In this document: one piece after another, positions 25,110-34,889 of the stretch
Layout: each line of letters starts with the position of its first letter
Position numbering within the stretch: the stretch's first letter is position 1
Source: Rhodobacterales bacterium 52_120_T64
GTDB lineage: Bacteria; Pseudomonadota; Alphaproteobacteria; Rhodobacterales; Rhodobacteraceae
Length of the DNA: 64,000 nt
Reading direction: 5' to 3'
Assembly: GCA_002162875.1 (NCBI GenBank)
Contig: MABA01000024.1
Location: 372,001-436,000, forward strand
Notes under the pieces: generated by a model
What the model was told of the DNA's origin: nothing
The model's database searches: none
What the model saw: the letters and a program-made list of their open reading frames with translations, nothing else
Program-made: the position numbers and the translations under genes

Positions 25110-25903
25110 AACGTGGACTGTTCCTGCCCATAGTATCTTTTCTGGGCTTCCTATTCCTATACATTCCCATCGTGTCCTTGGTGATCTTCAGCTTCAACAA
25201 ATCCAAACTGGTAACGGTCTGGGGTGGTTGGTCCACCAAATGGTATGGAGAGCTGTTGAACGACCCGCAAATCCTTGGCGCTGCCTGGATCAGCCTGAAA
25301 ATCGGCGTGGTCAGTGCGACGCTTGCCACCGTGCTTGGCACCATCGCCGCCATGGTCCTGACCCGTTTCGGGCGGGTGCGCGGGCGGGGGTTGTTAACCG
25401 GAATGGTCACCGCGCCGCTGGTTATGCCTGAAGTCATAACCGGTCTGTCACTGCTTTTGCTGTTCGTTGCGATGGAGGCAACATTTGGCTGGCCCGCAGG
25501 CCGCGGCATGTTAACAATCATTATCGCCCACACCACTTTCTGCATGGCCTACGTCGCGGTCGTCGTACAATCCCGTTTGGTGGATATGGACGACTCCATC
25601 GAAGAGGCCGCGTCTGACCTTGGCGCGAAACCCATGCGCGTGTTTTTCGATATAACCCTGCCAATGATCGCACCTGCGCTGATTTCGGGGTGGTTGTTAT
25701 CGTTCACTTTATCGCTCGACGACCTCGTGATCGCCAGTTTCGTATCTGGCCCGGGGGCGAGCACTCTGCCAATGGTAATCTTCTCGAAAGTCCGCCTCGG
25801 GGTGACGCCGGAAATCAACGCGTTGGCAACTTTGATTGTCGCCGTGGTAGCCATAGGCATATCAATTTCGTGGTTCTTCATGCGTAAAAAGGTGAAAACA
25901 TGA
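25106..25903 (+). CDS. Polyamine ABC transporter permease, PotI-like
   Basis: Start ATG at 25106 overlaps the potH stop as ATGA and gives MKRGLFLPIVSFLGFLFLYI, the expected permease N terminus, and 265 residues. The EAA loop is EAASDLGAKPMRVFFDITLP. It has about six membrane helices and pairs with PotH to form the channel. Its own stop overlaps the agmatinase start by four bases. Confidence 0.92.
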   Translation: MKRGLFLPIVSFLGFLFLYIPIVSLVIFSFNKSKLVTVWGGWSTKWYGELLNDPQILGAAWISLKIGVVSATLATVLGTIAAMVLTRFGRVRGRGLLTGMVTAPLVMPEVITGLSLLLLFVAMEATFGWPAGRGMLTIIIAHTTFCMAYVAVVVQSRLVDMDDSIEEAASDLGAKPMRVFFDITLPMIAPALISGWLLSFTLSLDDLVIASFVSGPGASTLPMVIFSKVRLGVTPEINALATLIVAVVAIGISISWFFMRKKVKT

Positions 25904-26865
25904 GCAAAGGCGATCAAGCATTCCGCGCCAAAGGCAATAACGAACGTTGGCCAGAGATGACATATGGCGGGGCGCTCAGCTTTTTGCGCCGTCGTTATTC
26001 CCGCGACCTTGAAGGCGTGGATGTGGTGGTCAGTGGCGTGCCATATGACGCCGCGGTAAGCTACCGTTCTGGTTGCCGGCTTGGCCCTCGTGCTATTCGT
26101 GAAGCGTCCGTCCAGCTTGCTGAACTCAAAGCATTTCCTTTTGGTTTTGACCCCTTCGAAACTTTGTCTGTTGTGGATTGGGGCGATTGCATGGTTGACC
26201 CGCATCATCCCGAAACGGTGCCTGCAGATATCGAAGCGCACGCCGCTGCGATTCTTGAAAGTGGTGCGAAAATGTTAACTTTCGGCGGGGATCACTTCGT
26301 GGCTTACCCGCTTATCAAAGCTCACGCAGAAAAATACGGTCCCATATCTTTGATCCAGTTCGACGCGCATTGCGATACTTGGGAAGACGAACCCGGCCGC
26401 CTTGACCACGGCAGCATGTTTGCGCGCGCGGCTTCTGAAGGGGTAATCGATGTTACCAAATCCACCCAAATCGGGCTACGGACCTATAACGATAGCGACC
26501 ACGGTTTTGAAATCCTGACTACGCCTTGGGTCCATCGGAACGGTATCGACGCAGCGTTGGACGTCATCAAGGCACGCGCAGGCGACACGCCGGTCTATAT
26601 CTCGTTCGACGTTGACGGCCTCGATCCAGCTTTCGCGCCGGGTACTGGAACGCCCGTTGCGGGCGGGTTGGCTAGCTGGCAAGCGCTGGAATTGATCCGC
26701 GGGCTTGGCTCGCTTAACTTGATAGGCATGGACGTAGTAGAGGTTTCCCCACCCTACGACCATGCCGAAATCACTGCCTTAGCAGCCGCGACGGTTGCAC
26801 ACGATTGGCTATGTCTGATGGCGCAGAAGAATGGCGCTAAAGGCGTCGAGGTCGGGCGACTCTGA
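25900..26865 (+). CDS. speB: Agmatinase
   Basis: A 321-residue ureohydrolase that splits agmatine into putrescine and urea. Manganese ligands stand in GGDHFVAYP, DAHCDTW (QFDAHCDTWEDE) and SFDVDGLDPAFAPGTGTP, the three blocks of the arginase/agmatinase family. It is cytoplasmic. Coupling to potI by ATGA overlap indicates that polyamine uptake and agmatine breakdown are made together; guanidinobutyrase or another guanidino substrate remains possible. Confidence 0.9.
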   Translation: MSKGDQAFRAKGNNERWPEMTYGGALSFLRRRYSRDLEGVDVVVSGVPYDAAVSYRSGCRLGPRAIREASVQLAELKAFPFGFDPFETLSVVDWGDCMVDPHHPETVPADIEAHAAAILESGAKMLTFGGDHFVAYPLIKAHAEKYGPISLIQFDAHCDTWEDEPGRLDHGSMFARAASEGVIDVTKSTQIGLRTYNDSDHGFEILTTPWVHRNGIDAALDVIKARAGDTPVYISFDVDGLDPAFAPGTGTPVAGGLASWQALELIRGLGSLNLIGMDVVEVSPPYDHAEITALAAATVAHDWLCLMAQKNGAKGVEVGRL

Positions 26866-26952
26866 CCCATAATTTAAGGTAATGCCTATCCATCTGAAAG
26901 ATTACGTGCCATCGTCGGTGGCATCTTTGACGTAAATATAAAGGAATATTAA

Positions 26953-27396
26953 ATGCTTAAAACTATTCTTGTTGCTGTTGACGGCTCTGACCACGCGTTA
27001 AAAGCCGTCGATCTTGGTGCGAGCATCGCGAGTGCGATGAACTCCGAACTGCGGATACTATATGTGATCAAAAGCCAAAACCTGCCAAAAGGCTTGCTTC
27101 AATATGCGGATGCCGAACACATTATTGGCGGAAATAAAGACATATTGGAAAAAATGGCTGAGAATATTGTGACTAATGCCAAAAACCGCGCCGAGAAAAC
27201 GGGTGCTTCGGGCATTACCACAGAGGTTATTACAGGTCCGGTCGCACGCTCGATTGTGAAGAGTTCTAAGGATTGTGGCGCCGATATGATTGTAATTGGC
27301 ACACGTGGAATAGGTAATATAGAGGCAACACTTAGGGGTGGTGTTTCGCACCGAGTGGAACTTTTGGCGAAATGTCCGGTCTTGAGCGTAAGATAA
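26953..27396 (+). CDS. Universal stress protein, UspA family
   Basis: A 147-residue protein beginning MLKTILVAVDGSDHALKAVD, the typical Usp fold opening with the Asp of the nucleotide site. The C-terminal part has VIGTRGIGNIEATLRGGVSH, fitting the GxxG-x9-G ATP-binding pattern, and ends CPVLSVR as in most members. The upstream gap of 87 bases carries a TTACGT/ACGTAA inverted repeat at 26902-26935. It separates the transport-agmatinase genes from the second ligase gene and may respond to the same growth condition. Confidence 0.88.
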   Translation: MLKTILVAVDGSDHALKAVDLGASIASAMNSELRILYVIKSQNLPKGLLQYADAEHIIGGNKDILEKMAENIVTNAKNRAEKTGASGITTEVITGPVARSIVKSSKDCGADMIVIGTRGIGNIEATLRGGVSHRVELLAKCPVLSVR

Positions 27397-27423
27397 CGCA
27401 ATTCAAATTCGAAGAAGATAACA

Positions 27424-28791
27424 ATGGCTCGTAAATCACAAGAATACGTCTCACGCTTCCCCGAGGCGACACAAGAATGGCTGGATGGGCGTCGCGTCGA
27501 AGAGGTGGAATGTATCATCGGCGATTTGGTTGGCATGTCGCGCGGCAAGGCGATGCCGTCGAACACGTTCGCGCGGTCCGATCAGACATTCCTGCCGCTG
27601 TCGATATTCTATCAAACGGTATCGGGTGACTACGTGGATATGGAGATCGAGGATCAATGGACCGAGTCAGACATGGTCCTGACCCCCGATTATTCCACCG
27701 CCGTGGCCGTGCCGTGGTCGGACGATGTTGCCATTCAGGTTATTCACGAAGTTCAGGATTTGGAAGGAAAACCCGTCGGGGTTATTCCGCGCAATGTCCT
27801 GAAACGGGTGTTGGGACTGTATAAAGCCGAAGGATGGACGCCAGTCGTTGCGCCGGAAATCGAGTTCTATCTGACCAAACCCAATCTGGATCCCGCCAAA
27901 CCGATTGAACCACCGATGGGCCGCACTGGCCGTCGCGTGGTTAGCCGTCAGGCCTATTCGATGATGGCTGTGGACGATTACGGCCCCGTGATCGACGACA
28001 TCTATGATTTCGCTGAAGCCGTCGGGCTGGAAATCGACACTATCATTCAAGAAGGTGGCGCGGGGCAAATCGAGATAAATTTGGTGCACGGCGATGCAGT
28101 AAAACTGGCGGATCAGGTGTTTTACTTCAAACGCCTCATCCGTGAGGCGGCGTTAAGGAACGACTGTTTTGCGACCTTCATGGCCAAGCCGATGCAGGAC
28201 GAACCCGGAAGTGCGATGCACATCCACCAATCGGTTCTGGATGATAACGGAGCAAATATTTTCAGCGACAAGGACGGCAAAGAAACTGAACTGTTCTACA
28301 ATTTCATCGCGGGACAGCAGACCTATATTCCCCACGCTATCAGCTTTTTTGCGCCCTACGTGAATTCGTATCGTCGGTTCGTGGCGTCTGGTTCGGCTCC
28401 GATCAATCTTGAATGGGGTACGGACAATCGCACGACGGGCATTCGCATTCCAATCTCCGGCCCGGCTGCGCGTCGCGTCGAAAACCGTGTTTCCGGAATG
28501 GATGCCAACCCGTATCTGGCGCTGGCAGCATCGCTGGCTTGCGGATATCTGGGCATGAAAAAGAGCTTGAATCCGCGCGACCCGTTGAAGGGGGAGGCGT
28601 ACGAGCAGCCGCGCGCTTTGCCACGCAGCTTGTTGGGTGCGCTCGATTTGTTTGATGGCGCGCCGGAGCTATCCGAAATTCTGGGCGACGAATTCTGTCG
28701 CGTTTACAAAGCGGTCAAAGCGCACGAAGCCGAGGCCTTCCTCGAAGTTATCAGCCCGTGGGAGCGGGAGCATCTGCTTCTGAACGTCTGA
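27424..28791 (+). CDS. Glutamine synthetase family protein, probable gamma-glutamylputrescine synthetase (PuuA-like)
   Basis: A 455-residue GS-fold ligase. Motifs include APEIEFYLTKPN, IIQEGGAGQIEINLVHGD, GSAMHIHQSVLD, NSYRRFVASGSAPINLEWG and NRTTGIRIPISGP. This is the PuuA-like branch, and its stop codon overlaps the start of a PuuB-like oxidase by one base, a combination that matches gamma-glutamylation followed by oxidation of putrescine. It differs from the ligase at 20454-21803 in sequence and may prefer a different amine. Confidence 0.87.
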   Translation: MARKSQEYVSRFPEATQEWLDGRRVEEVECIIGDLVGMSRGKAMPSNTFARSDQTFLPLSIFYQTVSGDYVDMEIEDQWTESDMVLTPDYSTAVAVPWSDDVAIQVIHEVQDLEGKPVGVIPRNVLKRVLGLYKAEGWTPVVAPEIEFYLTKPNLDPAKPIEPPMGRTGRRVVSRQAYSMMAVDDYGPVIDDIYDFAEAVGLEIDTIIQEGGAGQIEINLVHGDAVKLADQVFYFKRLIREAALRNDCFATFMAKPMQDEPGSAMHIHQSVLDDNGANIFSDKDGKETELFYNFIAGQQTYIPHAISFFAPYVNSYRRFVASGSAPINLEWGTDNRTTGIRIPISGPAARRVENRVSGMDANPYLALAASLACGYLGMKKSLNPRDPLKGEAYEQPRALPRSLLGALDLFDGAPELSEILGDEFCRVYKAVKAHEAEAFLEVISPWEREHLLLNV

Positions 28792-30092
28792 TGGATTTAC
28801 TAACGGTTAATGATCGTGCTGGCGAATATCCGGCGTCTTACTACGCAGCATCTGCACAGCCGATCGATAAATTTCCAGCGCTGGAAGGCACGGAAACCTG
28901 CGACGTTTGTGTTGTTGGGGCAGGGTACACTGGCCTGTCCACGGCACTGCATCTGGCGGAACGCGGGTATGATGTCATTTTACTTGAGGCTCAGCGCTTA
29001 GGTTTTGGTGCATCTGGTCGTAACGGTGGGCAAGTCGGCTCCGGTCAGCGGGTTGAGCAGGACGAACTTGAGAAGATGGTTGGAACGGAACACGCCCGTG
29101 CACTGTGGGATATGGGCGAGGAGTCGAAGTCTACGGTTCGCGATTTGATTAACAACCATGACATTGCGTGCGGATATAAGTCCGGTGTTTTACACGCGGA
29201 GCTGCAACCTAGGAATTTGCATCATACGCAAGCGTATGTCGAAAAACTGCAAGCCGAGTATGGATACAATCAAATTGAATTTATGGACAAGGCTGCGCTT
29301 CGCTCGGCGGTGGGGTCTGACGTTTATTGTGGTGGGTCCATGGACTGGGGTGCAGGGCATTTACACCCATTGAACTTTGCGTTGGGGCTGGCGCGGGCAT
29401 GTGTAGCGGCGGGTGTCAGGGTGTTCGAGGGAACGCGCGTAACCAACATCATGCGTGGCGATCCGGCACAGGTTATCGGCGAAGACGGCAAAGTGACTGC
29501 CAAGTTTGTAGCGCTCGGCGCGAACGGCTATCTTGGCAATCTGGAGCCGGAAGTTGCGGCGCGCGTCATGCCAATCAACAACTTTATCGTCGCGACCGAG
29601 CCTTTGGACAAAGAGATGGCGCGCGACCTGATCCGAGACGACGTTGCGATTGCCGATAGCAAGTTTGTAGTGAACTATTTCCGTCTGTCCGAGGATAACC
29701 GCATGCTGTTCGGTGGGGGGGAAAGTTATGGCTATAGATTCCCGAAAAACCTTGCCGAAAAAGCCCGTAAACCGATGTTGGAAATCTACCCGCAATTGGC
29801 CGACGCGCGCATAGATTATGCGTGGGGCGGGACGTTGGGAATTACCATGAACCGGATGCCGGATTTCCGACGCCTTAGCCCCAATATTCTGTCGGCCTCG
29901 GGGTACTCTGGCCACGGTGTAGCTATGGCGACGTTGGCAGGAAAACTGATGGCCGAGGCGATTGGTGGCACCGCAGAACGCTTCGATATTATGGCGGATG
30001 TACCGACTTCTCGCTTTCCGGGGGGCGCGCGTATGCGCACACCACTTTTGATTCTCGCCATGCTTTGGTTTAGACTACGAGACCGTCTGTAA
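28791..30092 (+). CDS. FAD-dependent oxidoreductase, PuuB-like gamma-glutamylputrescine oxidase
   Basis: A 433-residue DAO-family flavoprotein. Start ATG at 28791 overlaps the ligase stop (TGATG). The dinucleotide-binding motif is VCVVGAGYTGLSTALHLAERG at about residues 37-57, followed by LGFGASGRNGGQVGSG, which is typical of PuuB. The C-terminal part has WGGTLGITMNRMPDF and SGYSGHGVAMATLAGK near the FAD. It would deaminate gamma-glutamylputrescine to the aldehyde with release of hydrogen peroxide. Confidence 0.87.
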   Translation: MDLLTVNDRAGEYPASYYAASAQPIDKFPALEGTETCDVCVVGAGYTGLSTALHLAERGYDVILLEAQRLGFGASGRNGGQVGSGQRVEQDELEKMVGTEHARALWDMGEESKSTVRDLINNHDIACGYKSGVLHAELQPRNLHHTQAYVEKLQAEYGYNQIEFMDKAALRSAVGSDVYCGGSMDWGAGHLHPLNFALGLARACVAAGVRVFEGTRVTNIMRGDPAQVIGEDGKVTAKFVALGANGYLGNLEPEVAARVMPINNFIVATEPLDKEMARDLIRDDVAIADSKFVVNYFRLSEDNRMLFGGGESYGYRFPKNLAEKARKPMLEIYPQLADARIDYAWGGTLGITMNRMPDFRRLSPNILSASGYSGHGVAMATLAGKLMAEAIGGTAERFDIMADVPTSRFPGGARMRTPLLILAMLWFRLRDRL

Positions 30093-30308
30093 TATTCCGT
30101 CTATCTTCACGGTATGTTCTCTCAGTATACTAATCGAATGTAGCGTGCCCGTAAAATATTCGACGTTTTTTACGTTTACGTCGGGGAAATAGTTGAAAGC
30201 TATGAGTGTGTAGGGCAGGCTGCTGCGATGGTTTTTGCAGAATGTTCAACCGTTGCATAATGCCAACGGCGCAAAACCCAAAAAAATGAAACTAATGGAG
30301 GAAATAAC

Positions 30309-31937
30309 ATGAGCTATCTTGCCAAATATCTGGCAGCAAGCTTCGTAATAGCGTCTATTGCCGCAGCACCAGTGCTAGCAGCAGGTACGCATCCGGTAAC
30401 GGGCGAAGCATTGGCTGATGACCAAACATTTACATATCGGATTCTTGACGAGCATAGCTCGGTCGATCCGCAGATTGTTGAAGACGTTACCGGCTCTGAA
30501 GTCGTTCGCGACATCTTTGAAGGTTTGATGAACCAGGATGCCGATGGTAACTTGATCCCGGGGGTCGCAACAGGTTTTACAACAAACGACGCGAAAGACG
30601 TCTACACATTTACCTTGCGTGACAACGCTGTGTGGTCAGACGGAACACCAGTCACTGCTGGCGATTTCGTGTATGCTTGGCAACGTCTGGCAAATCCTGA
30701 AACGGCTTCCCCGTACTCGTGGTTCGCTGAAATCATGTCGATTGAGGGCGTAGGTGCTGTTCTTGCTGGTGAAGCAGATCCATCGACACTTGGCGTTACA
30801 GCTATCGACGATCTTACGCTTGAAGTACGTCTGACGGCTTCGCTTCCATATTTCGCGCTAATGACCACACACGGCTCCACGTTCCCATCCCCATCTTGGG
30901 TGATCGAAGAGCACGGTGGTGACTGGACGAAACCAGAAAATATCGTTTCCAACGGTGCATATATTCTTACCGAGCATATCCCGAACGAGCGTTCGGTACG
31001 TGAGCGCAATACGTCTTACTGGAACAATGCCGCAACAATCATCGACAAGACTGTTGCACTGGTAATCAACGACGAAAACACCGCGCTTACGCGTTACCTT
31101 GCCGGTGAACTGGATCGTACAGAAGTACCGTCAGGCCAATACCCACGCCTCAAGGCCGAGTACCCTGACAACGCGTTTTCGTTCCCGCGTCTGTGTAGCT
31201 ACTACTACACATTCAACTTGTCGGATAGCGGTCCAGAAGCGTTCAAAGATGTTCGTGTTCGTCAGGCGCTTTCCTATGCGATTGATCGTAACATTATCAC
31301 TGAAAACGTTCTTCAGGGCGGCCAGTTTGCGGCGTATACTTTCACACCGGGCGCAACTGCCGGTTTTGAAATCCCTGATGTTCCTTATGCGAACATGTCT
31401 CAGGCTGATCGCGATGCGAAAGCCGTCGAATTGTTGGCTGAAGCCGGCTACGGTTCTGATAACCCACTGTCGTTCAACATGCTGTACAACACATCCGAAG
31501 GTCACAAAAAAATCGCTATCGCGATGTCCCAGATGTGGAAACAGAAGCTTGGCGTGACAGTTGAGTTGGCGAACATGGAATGGAAAACATTCCTCGAAGT
31601 TCGTGGCGCACAGGACTTTGATCTTGCACGCGGCGCATGGTGTGGTGACTACAACGAGGCGTCAACTTTCCTCGATCTGGTTACAACAACATCGGGCTAC
31701 AACGACGGCAAGTTCTCCAACGCTGATGTTGATGCGTTGATGGCATCAGCCAAAACGATGTCGGACGCAAGCGCGAACTACACTCAAGTTGAGCAGATCA
31801 TGGCTGACGAAATGCCAGTGGTTCCAGTGTATCACTACGCTGGTGTTTACATGTTGAGTGATGGCCTTGCAAACTGGCCTGTAAACAACGTTGAGCAAAA
31901 CTGGTACTCCCGCGATCTTTATAAGGTTGCCGAGTAA
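30309..31937 (+). CDS. Peptide ABC transporter substrate-binding protein, OppA-like
   Basis: A 542-residue family-5 binding protein. A signal peptide is visible at residues 1-25 (MSYLAKYLAASFVIASIAAA continuing PVLAA). Typical features include DPQIVEDVTGSEVVRDIFEGL, the WSDGTPVTAGDFVYAWQRLA motif and VRVRQALSYAIDRN. It captures oligopeptides in the periplasm. A GGAGG SD precedes the ATG. Upstream 30093-30308 (216 bases) is gene-free and holds a CCGTTG/CAACGG inverted repeat at 30250-30269. Confidence 0.92.
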   Translation: MSYLAKYLAASFVIASIAAAPVLAAGTHPVTGEALADDQTFTYRILDEHSSVDPQIVEDVTGSEVVRDIFEGLMNQDADGNLIPGVATGFTTNDAKDVYTFTLRDNAVWSDGTPVTAGDFVYAWQRLANPETASPYSWFAEIMSIEGVGAVLAGEADPSTLGVTAIDDLTLEVRLTASLPYFALMTTHGSTFPSPSWVIEEHGGDWTKPENIVSNGAYILTEHIPNERSVRERNTSYWNNAATIIDKTVALVINDENTALTRYLAGELDRTEVPSGQYPRLKAEYPDNAFSFPRLCSYYYTFNLSDSGPEAFKDVRVRQALSYAIDRNIITENVLQGGQFAAYTFTPGATAGFEIPDVPYANMSQADRDAKAVELLAEAGYGSDNPLSFNMLYNTSEGHKKIAIAMSQMWKQKLGVTVELANMEWKTFLEVRGAQDFDLARGAWCGDYNEASTFLDLVTTTSGYNDGKFSNADVDALMASAKTMSDASANYTQVEQIMADEMPVVPVYHYAGVYMLSDGLANWPVNNVEQNWYSRDLYKVAE

Positions 31938-31954
31938 CAACTCGCTTTGAAACT

Positions 31955-31985
31955 GAAACACCGCGCTTGTTTTGCACGGTGTTTC
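31955..31985 (+). other. Intercistronic stem-loop after oppA
   Basis: A 9-bp perfect stem GAAACACCG/CGGTGTTTC (31955-31963 with 31977-31985) with a 13-base loop. It lies in the 104-base gap between oppA and oppB without a T run; likely a 3' stabiliser of the oppA message, as with the hairpin after potF. Role inferred. Confidence 0.45.
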
Positions 31986-32041
31986 GCCCTTGTTAGTTCG
32001 GGACGATACGCCGAACGGAATTTTTCTCATAGGTTTGCGAC

Positions 32042-32965
32042 ATGCTGAACTACGTGATCAAAAGAATAGCCATCGCTATTCCGACGATACTGATCTTGAT
32101 AATAGTATCCTTCCTGTTGATGCACTCCGCACCGGGCGGGCCTTTTACATCAGAACGCCCGCTACCACCGCAGGTTCTGGCGAATATCGAGGCGAAATAC
32201 GGCCTCGATCAGCCGCTTTGGCGACAAATGGTAAACTATGTCTGGAGTGTGGTAACCCAGTTCGATTTCGGACCCTCGTTCAAATATAAAGACCGCACGG
32301 TGAACGAAATTATCGGCCAAGGCTTCCCGATCACACTGAAATACGGCTTCTGGTCATTCGTCTTCGCCATCGGCGTTGGCATCCCGTTGGGGGCAATCGC
32401 CGCGATCCGCAAAAACACATGGATCGACTATCTGGCTGTTGGTGTTTCCATTGGCGCACAGGTTCTTCCGAACTTCGTCATGGCACCGCTGCTTGTTATT
32501 ATTTTCACATTGTGGCTAGGTTGGCTTCCCGGAGGCGGCTGGAATGGCGGGTCGATTGAATACCTGATCATGCCGGTGATCGCGCTGTCGACCAGCTATA
32601 TGGCCTCGATTGCAAGGATCACGCGTTCTTCGATGCTGGAAGTGCTGAACAGTAACTTCATCCGAACGGCCAAAGCCAAAGGCCTACCGTCGCGGACAAT
32701 TCTGTTGCGGCACGCGCTAAAACCTTCGCTGTTGCCAGTTATTTCGTATTTGGGGCCAGCGTTCGTTGGTTTGATCACTGGTTCGGTTGTCATCGATATC
32801 TATTTCTCGACAGGGGGCATGGGGTACTTTTTCGTGAACTCGGCAATGAACCGTGACTATTCGGTGATGATGGGAATTACGATTTTGGTTGGTTTCCTGA
32901 CCATTATGTTCAGCTTGGTTGTTGATCTGCTTTATGCATGGATCGACCCCAAGATCCGTTACTAA
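32042..32965 (+). CDS. Peptide ABC transporter permease, OppB-like
   Basis: A 307-residue membrane protein with about six helices, opening MLNYVIKRIAIAIPTILILI as OppB/DppB proteins do. The EAA loop is recognisable in NFIRTAKAKGLPSRTILLRHALKPSLLPVI. It forms the channel with OppC. Ten bases separate it from oppC. Confidence 0.92.
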   Translation: MLNYVIKRIAIAIPTILILIIVSFLLMHSAPGGPFTSERPLPPQVLANIEAKYGLDQPLWRQMVNYVWSVVTQFDFGPSFKYKDRTVNEIIGQGFPITLKYGFWSFVFAIGVGIPLGAIAAIRKNTWIDYLAVGVSIGAQVLPNFVMAPLLVIIFTLWLGWLPGGGWNGGSIEYLIMPVIALSTSYMASIARITRSSMLEVLNSNFIRTAKAKGLPSRTILLRHALKPSLLPVISYLGPAFVGLITGSVVIDIYFSTGGMGYFFVNSAMNRDYSVMMGITILVGFLTIMFSLVVDLLYAWIDPKIRY

Positions 32966-32975
32966 GGGGCTGAAA

Positions 32976-33908
32976 ATGATTGTAGCAGAAAAAAACAAAA
33001 TCGCAGAAATGGCCGAGAATTTATCGGGTTTGAATGCTGTGGATGGTCGCTCGCTCTGGGCCGATGCGCGGCGTCGCTTTATGCACAACAAAGCGGCTGT
33101 GGTTAGCCTGATGGTTCTGACATTGATCGTACTCTTTTCATTCGTCGGACCATACTTTGCTGTGTGGTCGAACGAGGAAATCGACTGGGCGGTGATGGGG
33201 TCGGCTGCCTCAAAAGGTATGCCGTCATTTCAGACGGGTCATTTCTTTGGCACAGATGATTTGGGCCGTGATATTTTTTCACGCGTTGTTCAGGGGACGC
33301 AGGTCTCCTTGATGGTTGGCGTTGTGGGGGCGTTTATCGCTGTACTGGTTGGTACGCTTTACGGGGCCGTTGCAGGCTATGTAGGTGGCCGTACAGACCA
33401 GATCATGATGCGTCTCGTTGACATCCTGATGGCCATTCCCTTTATGTTCGTACTGATCCTGATGTTAGTAGTTTTCGGGCGGTCAATCGGGATGTTGTTC
33501 ATCGGTATCGGCCTATTGGCGTGGTTGGATATGAGCCGCATTGTTCGTGGCCAGACCCTATCCATCAAGAACAAAGAATTCATCGAAGCGGCACGGGCAG
33601 CCGGTGTATCCAGCTTCAAGATCATCACCCGCCACATCGTTCCAAATCTGTTGGGCGTGGTTGCCGTTTACGCAACACTGCTGGTACCGGGTATGATCCT
33701 GACCGAAAGTTTCATCTCGTTCCTTGGGCTAGGCGTTCAAGAACCCAACACCAGTTGGGGGGCGCTAATTTCCGAGGGCGCGGGCACCATTCGCTATGAC
33801 ACCGAATGGCAATTGCTGTTCCCGCTGGCGTTTTTTGTGGTCAGCCTGTTCTGTTTCTATTTCATTGGCGATGGTCTGCGTGACGCGCTGGACCCGAAAG
33901 ATAGGTAG
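32976..33908 (+). CDS. Peptide ABC transporter permease, OppC-like
   Basis: The start at 32976 (SD AAGGGG) gives 310 residues, starting MIVAEKNKIAEMAENLSGLN; the earlier ATG at 32919 lies inside oppB. It shows the OppC-type soluble N-terminal extension, HFFGTDDLGRDIFSRVVQGT (GTDxxGRD motif) and the EAA loop FIEAARAAGVSSFKIITRHI. About six helices. It pairs with OppB. Confidence 0.92.
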   Translation: MIVAEKNKIAEMAENLSGLNAVDGRSLWADARRRFMHNKAAVVSLMVLTLIVLFSFVGPYFAVWSNEEIDWAVMGSAASKGMPSFQTGHFFGTDDLGRDIFSRVVQGTQVSLMVGVVGAFIAVLVGTLYGAVAGYVGGRTDQIMMRLVDILMAIPFMFVLILMLVVFGRSIGMLFIGIGLLAWLDMSRIVRGQTLSIKNKEFIEAARAAGVSSFKIITRHIVPNLLGVVAVYATLLVPGMILTESFISFLGLGVQEPNTSWGALISEGAGTIRYDTEWQLLFPLAFFVVSLFCFYFIGDGLRDALDPKDR

Positions 33909-33914
33909 TCGCAC

Positions 33915-34889
33915 ATGAGCTTACTTGAAGTTAAAGACCTGAGCGTCGAGTTTTCGACACCCGATGGGACAGTCCGTGCCGTTAACAACGTGAGTTTTAA
34001 CGTTGAAGAAGGTCAAACACTGGCCATCGTTGGGGAATCCGGTTCGGGCAAAAGCCAAACCGTGTTTTCCATGATGGGTTTGTTGGCCCCAAACGGTATT
34101 GCAACCGGAAGCGTGAAGTTCGAGGGGGAGGAGATCCTTGGACTGGGCGGCGATGCACTGAACGCTATTCGGGCCCAGAAAATGGCGATGATCTTTCAAG
34201 ACCCGATGACCAGTCTTAACCCCTATATGCGCATATCGGACCAGATGGCCGAAGTGTTGGTGCATCACAATGGTATACCCAAATCTGAGGCGATCGAGCA
34301 GTCGATCCGGATGTTGGACGCCGTGAAAATTCCCGAAGCCAAAAACCGTATACGCATGTATCCACACGAGTTTTCGGGTGGTATGCGCCAACGTGTGATG
34401 ATCGCCATGTCGCTTCTGTGTCGCCCAAAACTACTGATCGCGGATGAACCAACAACGGCGCTTGATGTTACGGTTCAGGCACAGATCATGCGGTTGTTGG
34501 CTGAAGTCCAGAAGGACTTTGGCACCGCTATCATCCTGATCACCCACGACCTTGGTGTTGTGGCTGGTAACAGTGATGACACGCTTGTGATGTACGGTGG
34601 ACAGGTGATGGAAGTTGGCACCACCGAATCCGTGTATGCCATGCCAACGCATCCCTACACCCAAGGTTTGATGAGCGCGGTGCCCCGTGTGGATTCCGAA
34701 CTGGACAAGCTGGTCACAATTCCGGGCAACCCGCCCAACATGATGAATATGCCTGCAGGTTGCCCGTTCACACCGCGGTGCCATTTTGCCATCGAAGAAT
34801 GTCTGACAACGATGCCGAATCTAATTCACAGCGGTGGCGACGACGGGCATATGCGCGCCTGTAATGTCGCGAAGGAGGCTTTGGTATGA
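33915..34889 (+). CDS. Peptide ABC transporter ATP-binding protein, OppD-like
   Basis: A 324-residue ATPase with Walker [10 protein letters not shown], signature [15 protein letters not shown], Walker [16 protein letters not shown]-loop [10 protein letters not shown], and the C-terminal zinc/oligopeptide domain with the cysteines in [16 protein letters not shown]. Six bases after oppC, and its stop overlaps the oppF start (ATGA). Confidence 0.93.
   Translation: MSLLEVKDLSVEFSTPDGTVRAVNNVSFNVEEGQTLAIVGESGSGKSQTVFSMMGLLAPNGIATGSVKFEGEEILGLGGDALNAIRAQKMAMIFQDPMTSLNPYMRISDQMAEVLVHHNGIPKSEAIEQSIRMLDAVKIPEAKNRIRMYPHEFSGGMRQRVMIAMSLLCRPKLLIADEPTTALDVTVQAQIMRLLAEVQKDFGTAIILITHDLGVVAGNSDDTLVMYGGQVMEVGTTESVYAMPTHPYTQGLMSAVPRVDSELDKLVTIPGNPPNMMNMPAGCPFTPRCHFAIEECLTTMPNLIHSGGDDGHMRACNVAKEALV

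Noticed and set aside
28153-28335. Reverse-strand ORFs inside the ligase, primase, sigma-factor and transporter genes
   Set aside because: They lie wholly within strongly supported genes and show no independent family features.
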